From Thermococcus sp. (GTDB taxonomy: Archaea > Methanobacteriota_B > Thermococci > Thermococcales > Thermococcaceae), in the NCBI GenBank assembly GCA_027074805.1, contig JALTCK010000092.1, positions 21,717 through 85,716 on the forward strand: DNA of 64,000 nucleotides, given 5' to 3'. Positions within the stretch are counted from its first letter, which is position 1; the number at the start of each line of letters is the position of its first letter. Under the pieces are notes generated by a model, which saw nothing but the letters and a program-made list of their open reading frames with translations, was not told where the DNA came from and ran no database searches. Both the position numbers and the translations under genes were made by a program. Positions 8,180-15,876 of the stretch are shown one piece after another.

Positions 8180-8880
8180 TTGCATTCCTCCAGCCTTTTA
8201 ATAGCTCTTCTCAGGGGCCCGATGGTGGTATGGACTTCCCTCCCGTAGAGAATGGTCTTTCCCACAAATCGCCTGAAGGTCTCAACGAAGACTTTTCTCC
8301 TCTCCAAATCCCTTGGATACTCAAGGACTTCAAGGAGCTCCGCCCACCACTTTACAAGCTGTTCTTTCTCCACCTGCGTGGCGAGTTTCAGAGATTCTAC
8401 CTCTAATTCAGGCCTTTCCTTTGAAAGCTCGTAGAGAATTACTGCAACAGCCTGGGCGAGGTTCATGACGGGGTAAGATTCGCTTGTGGGTATCGTCACC
8501 GTTATATCCATCTTTGAAAGCTCCTCATTCTTCAGGCCTATACTTTCCCTCCCGAAGAAGAGGCCAATCTTTCCAGGGTAGTCGTTCAGCCTTTCTCGGA
8601 GTTCCCAAGGATAGAGGGGGGTGCGGTGAGGTATGAATCTCTTCCCGGGCTTTCCGGTGGTTCCAACGTTTAAATCGAAGAGCCTTAGGGCTTCCTCGAA
8701 GCTCGCAACGATGAGGGCATTATCGAGGACATCCTGTGCATGAACTGCATAACAGTAACTCTCCTCGGTTAAGTTTGGCCTAACAAGGACTAACCTAGAG
8801 AATCCAAAGTTCTTCATCGTTCTGGCTATCATTCCTATGTTGACTGGTCCCTCTGGTTCTATGAGAACGACACTTATCAT
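8176..8880 (-). CDS. RNA 2'-O-methyltransferase, SpoU/TrmJ-like
   Basis: SPOUT-class methyltransferase of 234 aa. Motif 1 is visible as PVNIGMIARTMKNFGF, motif 2 as IGLFFGRESIGLKNEEL and motif 3 as SYPVMNLAQAVAVILYEL, with the knot-forming order of TrmJ. It should methylate a ribose in tRNA (position 32 in TrmJ) or rRNA using S-adenosylmethionine. A C-terminal helical extension of about 70 residues is also TrmJ-like. First gene of an operon with ogt and the TPR gene; divergent from panE. Confidence 0.88.
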   Translation of the reverse strand: MISVVLIEPEGPVNIGMIARTMKNFGFSRLVLVRPNLTEESYCYAVHAQDVLDNALIVASFEEALRLFDLNVGTTGKPGKRFIPHRTPLYPWELRERLNDYPGKIGLFFGRESIGLKNEELSKMDITVTIPTSESYPVMNLAQAVAVILYELSKERPELEVESLKLATQVEKEQLVKWWAELLEVLEYPRDLERRKVFVETFRRFVGKTILYGREVHTTIGPLRRAIKRLEECK

Positions 8881-8925
8881 CGGTAGGCATTTAAGGATAG
8901 CTCTTTAAACGATTTTGGTGGTGAG

Positions 8926-9834
8926 ATGAGGATTTATGTCCTTGGGGCTGGGAGCATAGGTTCCCTTTTTGGAGCACTTTTAACAAAGGCTGGAAACGAT
9001 GTCACCCTCATAGGAAGGGAGGAACAGGTAAATGCGATAAAGGAGGGCGGTCTTGAGGTAGTTGGCATTGAGAAATTTGAGGTAAGGCCGAAGGCAACTC
9101 TCCTTGCGCCGAGTGAACCACCGGATCTTCTGCTACTTGCAACGAAGTCATACTCAACGAAGACAGCCCTTGAGTGTGCGAGGAAATGCATAGGTTCGGA
9201 AACATGGATCATGAGTATACAAAATGGCCTCGGAAACGAGGAGCTGGCGATGAAGTACTCCGAGAGGGTAATTGGAGGTATAACAACAAACGGAGCGTTT
9301 CTTGAGAGGTGGGGTTTGGTGAGGTGGACCGGAAGGGGAATAACAGTTATCGGACGTTATCCCGGTGGGAGCAGTGATTTTGTGGGAAAAGTTGCACGGG
9401 TTTTTGAGGATGCCGGACTGGAGACGAGGGTGACGGAGAACGTTCTCGGGTGGAAGTGGGCAAAGGCTATAGTGAACTCCGTTATAAATGGTTTGGGAAC
9501 GGTTCTGGAGGTCAAGAACGGTGTACTGAGGGATGTTCCGGAGCTAGAAGCTATTTCGGTGGAGATAGCGAGGGAGGGCTGTCTGGTTGCCCAGCAGCTC
9601 GGGGTGGAGTTTGAAGTGCATCCCCTGGAACTACTCTGGGACACGATAGAACGCACGAGGGACAACTACAACTCGACACTCCAGGACATATGGCGTGGGA
9701 AGAGGACTGAAGTCGATTACATTCACGGTAAAATAGTTGAATACGCTCACTCGGTTGGGCTTGAGGCCCCTAGGAATGAACTACTCTGGGCGCTTATCAA
9801 AGCCAGGGAAAACGTAAATAAACCAAAGGGTTAG
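8926..9834 (+). CDS. panE: 2-dehydropantoate 2-reductase
   Basis: Reduces ketopantoate to pantoate in coenzyme A synthesis. The N-terminal Rossmann motif GAGSIGSLFGALL is intact, NGLGNEE follows at about residue 98, and the catalytic lysine is in the segment GWKWAKAIVNSVINGLGT. The C-terminal helical domain is full length (302 aa in all). GGTGGTGAG precedes the ATG. It is followed after 20 bp by the PhoU-like gene, which is probably cotranscribed. Confidence 0.92.
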   Translation: MRIYVLGAGSIGSLFGALLTKAGNDVTLIGREEQVNAIKEGGLEVVGIEKFEVRPKATLLAPSEPPDLLLLATKSYSTKTALECARKCIGSETWIMSIQNGLGNEELAMKYSERVIGGITTNGAFLERWGLVRWTGRGITVIGRYPGGSSDFVGKVARVFEDAGLETRVTENVLGWKWAKAIVNSVINGLGTVLEVKNGVLRDVPELEAISVEIAREGCLVAQQLGVEFEVHPLELLWDTIERTRDNYNSTLQDIWRGKRTEVDYIHGKIVEYAHSVGLEAPRNELLWALIKARENVNKPKG

Positions 9835-9854
9835 GTTAGTACGGGGGGTTAAAG

Positions 9855-10502
9855 ATGCCCATCTTTGGGGGTAAAGAAACCAGCGTATTTGAGGCGATGG
9901 ATGCCCATCTTGACGCCGTTATGGAGTCTTTAGTAGCATTCAGGGCGTTAATGGAAGCCTACCTCGAAGGGGATCTGGAGAAGGCCAAGGCCTTCGAAAG
10001 GGAAGTGAGTGAGCTTGAGAGCAAGGCCGATACACTGAGGAGGAGTATTGAGACGATGCTATACGAGGGTGCTTTTCTGCCCACGAACAGGGGTGATTAC
10101 GTCAGACTCAGCGAACTCATTGACCAGGTTGCTGATGCTGCTGAAAGTGCTTCCCACACGCTTATCTTGGCAAAGCCGAGGGTTCCGGGCGAGCTGAAGG
10201 ATGAGATCCTAAAACTCGTTGATGCGGCCATTGAGACCTACTCACTTCTTGTCAAGGCGGTAAAGGCCCTGAATGATGACGTGGATGGGGCCATATCCCT
10301 TTCCAAGGCTGTTGAAGACTCTGAAGAGCTTGCAGATGGGGTTGAGTACGACGTGAAGGCCAAAGTTTTTGAAAGTGAAACGATAACAACCTATGCAAAG
10401 ATTATCTGGAACCAGATACTAACGAAGATTGGGGATATAGCCGACAGGGCCGAAGATGCCTCCGACCAGGTGATGCTGGTAGGGATAAAGCGGAGGGGGT
10501 GA
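9855..10502 (+). CDS. PhoU-like protein, DUF47 (TIGR00153) family
   Basis: All-helical 215-aa protein with the heptad-rich segments of the DUF47/PhoU fold (VFEAMDAHLDAVMESLV, SELESKADTLRRSIETMLYEGAF, LSELIDQVADAAESASH). Family members are usually coded beside PiT phosphate permeases and are thought to regulate them by metal-dependent binding. The only PiT gene in this window is 8 kb away, so this copy is separated from it. GGGGGT lies before the ATG. It is four bases from the next gene, hence one operon. Confidence 0.88.
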   Translation: MPIFGGKETSVFEAMDAHLDAVMESLVAFRALMEAYLEGDLEKAKAFEREVSELESKADTLRRSIETMLYEGAFLPTNRGDYVRLSELIDQVADAAESASHTLILAKPRVPGELKDEILKLVDAAIETYSLLVKAVKALNDDVDGAISLSKAVEDSEELADGVEYDVKAKVFESETITTYAKIIWNQILTKIGDIADRAEDASDQVMLVGIKRRG

Positions 10503-10506
10503 ATGA

Positions 10507-11421
10507 ATGAAGGTTCTAGTTGCTGCGCCTCTTCATGAGAAGGCAATAGGGGTTTTAGAGAATGCTGGCTTTGAGGTTCTCTACGAAGAGTACCCGAATG
10601 AGGATAGACTGGTTGAACTCGTTAAGGACGTTGAAGCGATAATCGTGAGGAGCAAGCCGAAGGTGACGAGGAAGGTCATAGAAGCCGCTCCGAAGCTGAA
10701 AGTGATAGGAAGGGCTGGCGTTGGCCTTGATAACATCGACCTTGGGGTGGCAAAGGAGAGGGGGATTAAGGTTGTTAACAGTCCCGGTGCCTCAAGTAGG
10801 AGCGTTGCAGAGCTCGCCATAGCGCTTATCTTCAACGTGGCGAGAAAGATAGCCTTCGCCGACAGGAAGATGAGGGAAGGTGTTTGGGCCAAGAAGCAGT
10901 GTCTGGGAACAGAACTCGAGGGTAAAACCGTAGGAGTCGTCGGCTTCGGAAGGATAGGTTATCAGGTGGCTAAGATATCGAGAGCCCTTGGCATGAAGGT
11001 TCTCCTATACGACCCGTATCCAAACGAGGAGAGGGCAAAGGAAGTCGGCGGAAGGTTTGCTCCTCTGGAGGAGCTCCTTAGGGAGAGTGACGTTGTCACA
11101 CTCCACGTTCCGCTTGTTGATGCAACCTACCACTTAATAAACGAGGAACGCCTTAAACTCATGAAGCCCACTTCGATACTAATCAACGCGGCAAGGGGAG
11201 CCGTCGTGGACACAGAGGCTCTTGTCAAGGCTCTCCGGGAGGGCTGGATCGCTGGAGCTGGCTTAGACGTTTATGAGGAAGAGCCTCTTCCGAAGGACCA
11301 TCCGCTGACGAAGCTCGACAACGTTGTCCTCACCCCACACATCGGCGCCTCAACCGAAGAGGCTCAGATGAGGGCTGGAGTCCAAGTTGCCGAGCAGATA
11401 GTCGAGATCCTGAAGGGATGA
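10507..11421 (+). CDS. serA: D-3-phosphoglycerate dehydrogenase-type 2-hydroxyacid dehydrogenase
   Basis: NAD-dependent D-2-hydroxyacid dehydrogenase of 304 aa. The nucleotide site is GVVGFGRIGYQVAKI; the catalytic Arg lies in NAARGAVVDTEAL, and the His in LTPHIGASTEEAQ, with the acid between them in YEEEPLP. There is no ACT regulatory domain, so this is the short form. By similarity of segments such as GRAGVGLDNIDL it is closest to phosphoglycerate dehydrogenase (first step of serine synthesis), but other short members use glyoxylate or hydroxypyruvate. The symbol is therefore tentative. Confidence 0.82.
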   Translation: MKVLVAAPLHEKAIGVLENAGFEVLYEEYPNEDRLVELVKDVEAIIVRSKPKVTRKVIEAAPKLKVIGRAGVGLDNIDLGVAKERGIKVVNSPGASSRSVAELAIALIFNVARKIAFADRKMREGVWAKKQCLGTELEGKTVGVVGFGRIGYQVAKISRALGMKVLLYDPYPNEERAKEVGGRFAPLEELLRESDVVTLHVPLVDATYHLINEERLKLMKPTSILINAARGAVVDTEALVKALREGWIAGAGLDVYEEEPLPKDHPLTKLDNVVLTPHIGASTEEAQMRAGVQVAEQIVEILKG

Positions 11422-11448
11422 GCCTTTCCCTTCATATTTCTTTCGCAT

Positions 11449-11550
11449 GTTTGCCACCATGCCGGTAAACTCTCATACAAAAGTTTGCCAGTATGGTGGT
11501 GAAGTTTTGGGCGAAAGTTTTTCAGTATGATGGTAAAGTTTATAGGAAGT
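11449..11550 (+). repeat. Three tandem 34-bp imperfect repeats upstream of an ATPase gene
   Basis: Units begin at 11449, 11483 and 11517, exactly 34 bp apart, each with a core like GTTTGCCAnnATGnnGGTAAA. The first unit contains GTTTGCC...GGTAAAC, an inverted repeat with one mismatch. The third unit runs into TTTATAGG, the likely TATA box of the ATPase gene whose ATG is at 11568. Spacing of about three helical turns and overlap with the TATA box suit cooperative repressor binding. No protein is known to me to bind it. Confidence 0.7.
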
Positions 11551-11567
11551 TTCTCCAAGCATAGAGC

Positions 11568-12860
11568 ATGAACGTTGAGGAACTCAAGAGGATTCTGTCG
11601 GACCAGTGGGAGACCCTCAATGAAAAGCTCGAGAGAGAAAACATCGTTGAGCGCGAGCTGAGGGAGAGAATCCTCGAAAACTTCAAGCCGACTGCCCATG
11701 TGATAACCGGACCGAGAAGGGGCGGGAAGTCGGTTTTATCTGCCACACTTCCGGGAAAGGCCCTCTACGTGAACTTTGAAGACCCGGCAATGGCCGGCTT
11801 TTCCATCGGCGACTACAAAAAACTCCTTCAAGCTGGATACGAGCTCCTCGGAGGGTTCGACTACATAGTCTTTGACGAGGTTCAGGAGGTTGATGGCTGG
11901 GAGAGGATGGTTTCTGCATTGAGGGAGGCCTATCCAACCGTCGTTACGGGAAGCAACGCCCGCTTACTCTCTCGGGAGTTCTCGACATATCTAACCGGCA
12001 GATATCTGAGCTACACCCTTCTTCCATTCTCCTTCAGGGAGTTCTTGACGTATAAAGGTCTCAAGCCCGAAGTCAGGACGACGAGGGACGAGGCGAGGAT
12101 AAAGAGGGCTTTGCTCGAGTACATCCAGCGCGGAGGCTTTCCAGAGGCGTTGGATTTTGGCAGGGAGTACCTCATTAACCTCTACAACGACATCATCACG
12201 AGGGACGTTGTAGTTCGTTACGGCATCAGGAACGTCCGCGAGCTTAAGGAGGTTGCCTTCTACCTTTTCTCAAACTTCTCAGGCCGGTTCACCTACAACA
12301 AAATCAAGAACCTCCTGGGAATCGGGAACGTTGAGACGGTCAAGAACTACGTTGAGTACCTTGAGTCGGCTTATCTGGTCTTTGAGCTCCCAAAGTTCTC
12401 CTTCAAGCCGAAGGAGGTTTTGAGGGGCGATAAGAAGGTCTACGCTGTTGATACTGGCATGGTGAACGCCATAGTCCCAAAGGTCTCGGAGAACATCGGC
12501 AGGCTCATGGAGAACGCCGTTTTCCTTGAACTCCTAAGGCTCAAGCACTACGGAAAACCAGGCGTTGAAATCTACCACTACAGGGATGGAAAGGGTGAGA
12601 TTGACTTCGTTCTAAGGGACGGTGAGAAAACAGCTCTTATCCAGGTCACCTATGCCTCTGGGGAGGAGGATGTAGCCCCAAGGGAGCTGGAGAACCTGTT
12701 CAGGGTGGTGGGGCTCTTCGGCGTGAAGGAAGGAACTGTAGTGACGTGGGAGTATTCCGGGGAGTTCAAGAGGAACGGGTTCAGGGTCAGAGCGGTTCCG
12801 CTCTGGAGGTGGCTTTTAAACCCACACGTCAAACTTTTTAACCTCGAAGCGGACTTTTGA
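11568..12860 (+). CDS. AAA-type ATPase with DUF4143 C-terminal domain
   Basis: ATPase of 430 aa in the archaeal/bacterial COG1373-like group. Walker A is GPRRGGKSVLSA, Walker B is YIVFDEVQEVDGW, and sensor-like GSNARLLSREFSTYLTGR follows. The C-terminal half has the DUF4143 pattern, with a nuclease-like KGEIDFVLRDGEKTALIQVTY segment (E...D...Q-V), close to the PD-(D/E)xK fold. No ribosome site precedes the ATG and the TATA box is about 25 bp upstream, so the mRNA is probably leaderless. These genes are scattered and often mobile in archaea; their role is not established. Confidence 0.85.
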   Translation: MNVEELKRILSDQWETLNEKLERENIVERELRERILENFKPTAHVITGPRRGGKSVLSATLPGKALYVNFEDPAMAGFSIGDYKKLLQAGYELLGGFDYIVFDEVQEVDGWERMVSALREAYPTVVTGSNARLLSREFSTYLTGRYLSYTLLPFSFREFLTYKGLKPEVRTTRDEARIKRALLEYIQRGGFPEALDFGREYLINLYNDIITRDVVVRYGIRNVRELKEVAFYLFSNFSGRFTYNKIKNLLGIGNVETVKNYVEYLESAYLVFELPKFSFKPKEVLRGDKKVYAVDTGMVNAIVPKVSENIGRLMENAVFLELLRLKHYGKPGVEIYHYRDGKGEIDFVLRDGEKTALIQVTYASGEEDVAPRELENLFRVVGLFGVKEGTVVTWEYSGEFKRNGFRVRAVPLWRWLLNPHVKLFNLEADF

Positions 12861-12867
12861 CAGGTGG

Positions 12868-13728
12868 ATGTCATTGCTCGTCGATGCAATCGTCGAGGTC
12901 GTAAGGCTCGCGGTGACGACGATTCCAGAGGATACCGTTGAGGCCCTTAGAAGAGCCTACAAAATGGAAGAGGATAAGATAGCACGCTTCAACTTTGAAA
13001 ACATCCTCAGGGCCATTGAGATCGGAAAAGGGAAGTCGATACCCGTCTGCCAGGACACAGGAACGATGACCTTCTTCGTCAAAGCGGGAGTGGAGAGCCC
13101 GTTTTTGGGTGAAATCGAGGGGGCTATAGTCGAGGCCGTCAGGAGGGCAACCCGAGAGGTTCCCCTCAGACCGAATGCCGTTGATATTTTGAGCGGGAAG
13201 AACTCCGGCGACAACACTGGAAATGGCGTTCCGATAATCCACTGGGAGCTCGTTGATGGAGACGAGGTTGAGATAGCCGTCCTCCCCAAAGGGGGTGGGA
13301 GCGAGAACTGCTCGGCTTTGGCGATGCTGACCCCGGGAGAAGGCTGGGAGGGGGTCAGGAGGTTCGTGGTGGAGCAAGTCAAGGCCTGCGGTGGGAAGCC
13401 CTGCCCGCCGGTGATAATTGGGGTGGGCGTCGGTGGTGGTGCCGACTATTCGCTGAAACTGGCCAAGAAAGCCCTCCTGAGAAAGGTCGGCGAAAGGAAC
13501 CCCGACGAGAGGATAGCGAAAATCGAGGGGGAGCTTTTGGGGGAGATCAACGCCCTTGGGATCGGGCCGATGGGAATGGGCGGGAAAACAACGGCCCTTG
13601 ACGTTAAGATCGAGGTCGCCCACAGGCACCCGGCGAGCTTTCCGGTCGGCCTGATAATTCAGTGCTGGGCCAACAGAAGGGCGTTTCTAAGGCTAAAACC
13701 GAACGGGGGGGTAGAAGTATGGCAGTGA
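12868..13728 (+). CDS. fumA: Fumarate hydratase class I, alpha subunit
   Basis: Alpha (N-terminal) half of the two-subunit iron-sulfur fumarase that interconverts fumarate and malate. Cysteines that can hold the [4Fe-4S] cluster are in PVCQDTGTMTFF, GGSENCSALAML and KACGGKPCPPV. Length 286 aa is usual. GGTGG touches the ATG at 12868; a TTG six bases later would have a better-spaced ribosome site. The beta subunit gene overlaps its 3' end by 10 bp, so the two are translated together. Confidence 0.93.
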   Translation: MSLLVDAIVEVVRLAVTTIPEDTVEALRRAYKMEEDKIARFNFENILRAIEIGKGKSIPVCQDTGTMTFFVKAGVESPFLGEIEGAIVEAVRRATREVPLRPNAVDILSGKNSGDNTGNGVPIIHWELVDGDEVEIAVLPKGGGSENCSALAMLTPGEGWEGVRRFVVEQVKACGGKPCPPVIIGVGVGGGADYSLKLAKKALLRKVGERNPDERIAKIEGELLGEINALGIGPMGMGGKTTALDVKIEVAHRHPASFPVGLIIQCWANRRAFLRLKPNGGVEVWQ

Positions 13729-14165
13729 AGCTGAGAACGCCCCTGAGCGAAAAAGACGTCCTCAAGCTTAGGGCCGGGGATATCGTCTACCTCTCGGGGG
13801 AGATAGTTACGGCCAGGGACTCGGCCCACAGGAGAATCCTAAGCCTCCCGAGGGAAGAACTGCCCTTCAACCCAGAAGGAGCGGTGGTATACCACTGCGG
13901 ACCGGTCGTGAGGAGAAAAGGGCAGGAATGGGAGATCGTCTCGGCGGGGCCAACGACGAGCGCGAGAATGAACCGCTACCTCGATGGTATCTTAAGCCTC
14001 GGCGTGAGGGGAATAATCGGGAAGGGGGGAATGAGGGCTGAGCCCTTCAAGGGCCGGGCTGTTTACTTGGCCTTCACAGGTGGCGCAGGTTCCCTCGCCG
14101 CGGAAAGCATTAAACGGGTTAAAGCCGTCCACTGGCTCGACCTGGGGATTCCCGAGGCGTTATGA
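13719..14165 (+). CDS. fumB: Fumarate hydratase class I, beta subunit
   Basis: C-terminal domain subunit of class I fumarase, 148 aa, starting MAVKLRTPLSEKDVLKL. Conserved elements are ARDSAHRRI, VYHCGPVV, SAGPTTSARMNRY and GKGGM. I chose ATG 13719, preceded by GGGGGGGTAGAAG; the frame is open upstream but only inside the alpha gene. With the convergent malic enzyme next door the pair links fumarate to pyruvate through malate. Confidence 0.93.
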   Translation: MAVKLRTPLSEKDVLKLRAGDIVYLSGEIVTARDSAHRRILSLPREELPFNPEGAVVYHCGPVVRRKGQEWEIVSAGPTTSARMNRYLDGILSLGVRGIIGKGGMRAEPFKGRAVYLAFTGGAGSLAAESIKRVKAVHWLDLGIPEAL

Positions 14166-14224
14166 GTTCTCGAGGATGAGGACTTTCCCCTCGTAGTTGC
14201 CATGGACGCGAACGGCGGGAGCCT

Positions 14225-15487
14225 CTACCGATAGTTTTTCCTCCCCTCGTTTATCGGGGCTATGAATCTCGAATAGAACTCCCTCAGCTCCCTCACGTGC
14301 TCCTCGACCTCCTCGGGCTTGATTTTTCTCCTCGCGAGGCCCTCCCTGATGGCCTCCTCAGCAACTGCCCTGGCTTCCTTCGGGTAGACCTCCGGGTGGA
14401 GCGGAGAGGGGATTATTCTCTCTTCGCTTATCTCGTCCTCCGACAGGACGGAGGCTATCGCCTTCGCCGCCGCTATGTTCATCCCGAGGCTTATGTCCCT
14501 GGCTCTAACGTCGAGGGCCCCCCTGAAAATCCCAGGAAAGCCGAGGACGTTGTTTATCTGGTTTGGGTAGTCGCTTCTTCCGGTCGCCACTATTCTCGCT
14601 CCGGCCCTTTTGGCCTCCTCAGGGCTTATCTCCGGAACGGGATTGGCCATCGCAAAGACTATCGCATCGTCGGCCATCCTCTCTATCATCTCGCGCTTCA
14701 CTATGCCCCCAACGCTCACGCCTATGAACACATCTGCCCCCTCCAGGGCCTTTTCGAGGTCGCCTTCGATCCCGTGGACGTTGTACTCCGCTATTTCACG
14801 CTTGTAGGGGTTGAGGTCTTCCCTTCCCTGGTGGATTATCCCCCTGCTGTCGCTCACCACTATCTCCCTCACCCCCACGTGGCGGAGGAGTTTGGCTATT
14901 GCAATTCCCGCCGCTCCGGCGCCGCTTATGGCCACCTTTATTTCGCTGAACTCCTTTCCCACGAGCTTTAGGGCGTTTATTAGGCCTGCTAGGGTTACTA
15001 CGGCAGTGCCGTGCTGGTCGTCGTGGAAGACGGGTATATCGAGCTCTTCCTTTAGTCTCTTCTCGATTTCAAAGCACCTTGGGGCGGAGATGTCCTCGAG
15101 GTTTATCCCGCCGAAGCCGGCTGAGATGAGCTTTACTGTTTCTACGATTTTATCGACTTCCTTGGTGTCGATCAGTATTGGGAAGGCATCAACTCCGGCC
15201 AAAGCTTTGAAAAGGACGCATTTGCCCTCCATTACAGGCATTCCGGCTTTTACACCTATGTCCCCCAGTCCAAGGATAGCAGAGCCATCGGTTACCACAG
15301 CCACCGTGTTCGGGATCACGGTGAATTCGCCAGGATCAGAGCCGTTGGCTATCGCCTTGCAGGGTTCAGCAACTCCTGGAGTGTAGGCCAAGCTCAGGTC
15401 CTCGCGGTTTCTGAGGGGAACCTTCGGGATGACCTCTATCTTCCCGTTCCCCGGGAAGTTGTTCCTGTGGAACTCGAGCGGATCCAT
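14225..15487 (-). CDS. Malic enzyme (malate dehydrogenase, oxaloacetate-decarboxylating)
   Basis: Converts malate to pyruvate and CO2 with NAD(P). The protein of 420 aa shows the malic N-terminal domain (YTPGVAEPCKAIA, VTDGSAILGLGDIG, KALAGVDAFPI), the metal site FHDDQHGTAVVTLAGL, and the nucleotide-binding ISGAGAAGIAIAKLL. No phosphotransacetylase domain is fused. A TATA-like CTTTTTAAC lies near 15518-15528. The leader carries a sequence close to the Thermococcales glycolytic motif, overlapping the GGTGAT ribosome site. Convergent with fumAB. Confidence 0.93.
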   Translation of the reverse strand: MDPLEFHRNNFPGNGKIEVIPKVPLRNREDLSLAYTPGVAEPCKAIANGSDPGEFTVIPNTVAVVTDGSAILGLGDIGVKAGMPVMEGKCVLFKALAGVDAFPILIDTKEVDKIVETVKLISAGFGGINLEDISAPRCFEIEKRLKEELDIPVFHDDQHGTAVVTLAGLINALKLVGKEFSEIKVAISGAGAAGIAIAKLLRHVGVREIVVSDSRGIIHQGREDLNPYKREIAEYNVHGIEGDLEKALEGADVFIGVSVGGIVKREMIERMADDAIVFAMANPVPEISPEEAKRAGARIVATGRSDYPNQINNVLGFPGIFRGALDVRARDISLGMNIAAAKAIASVLSEDEISEERIIPSPLHPEVYPKEARAVAEEAIREGLARRKIKPEEVEEHVRELREFYSRFIAPINEGRKNYR

Positions 15488-15489
15488 TC

Positions 15490-15506
15490 TATCACCGCGG
15501 GTGATT
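15490..15506 (-). promoter_or_regulatory. Near-match to the Thermococcales glycolytic motif (Tgr site)
   Basis: The plus strand reads TATCAC-CGCGG-GTGATT; the consensus bound by the TrmB-type regulator Tgr is TATCAC-N5-GTGATA, so 11 of 12 fixed bases match. It lies between the TATA box and the ATG of the malic enzyme gene, the placement used for genes that Tgr represses. One half-site is also the ribosome site GGTGATA, which is common by itself, so chance is possible. Confidence 0.4.
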
Positions 15507-15623
15507 GTCAGCTAAACGTTAAAAAGCCATCGCTTTCAGTTGGAATTAAACTTGGGGATGTCCATAGCCTTGGCGCGTCCTACCAAAACTTTTTAAAGCC
15601 ACGCCCTTTCACTACTACCGGAT

Positions 15624-15701
15624 GGGCCGGTAGCTCAGCCTGGTATGAGCGCCGCCCTCGCAAGGCGGAGGCCGCGGGTTCAAATCCCGCCCGGTCCACC
15701 A
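15624..15701 (+). tRNA. tRNA-Ala(CGC)
   Basis: A full cloverleaf can be drawn: acceptor GGGCCGG with CCGGTCC, D stem GCTC/GAGC, anticodon stem CCGCC/GGCGG with loop CTCGCAA (anticodon CGC), and T stem GCGGG/CCCGC with loop TTCAAAT. The terminal ACCA is encoded. There is no intron. A TATA box ACTTTTTAAAG lies about 30 bp upstream. Confidence 0.97.
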
Positions 15702-15876
15702 GCTTCTTAGTCTTTCTTCGGCAAGGGTTCAAAGCAACGTTTATAGTTGGCATGGCGGTCTTCAAGGTGCTAGTGCGTTTTTCTCTGGATGAATGCAGTA
15801 TAGTAGAGGCCGGGGAGTATGTTAAGAAACTTGCGAAGATAAGTTCTAGAATGCTTCCTTAAAAATGGATGGGGAT

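Noticed and set aside
14160..14232. Open minus-strand stretch reading VEAPAVRVHGNYEGKVLILENS after malic enzyme
   Set aside because: Protein-like but only about 23 codons, overlapping the fumB stop and with no start; may be chance or a tiny remnant, so not called.
15752..15862. 36-codon frame MAVFKVLVRFSLDECSIVEA after the tRNA gene
   Set aside because: No ribosome site, and the only TATA-like sequence is too close to the ATG; could be a fragment of a lost gene, but support is weak.
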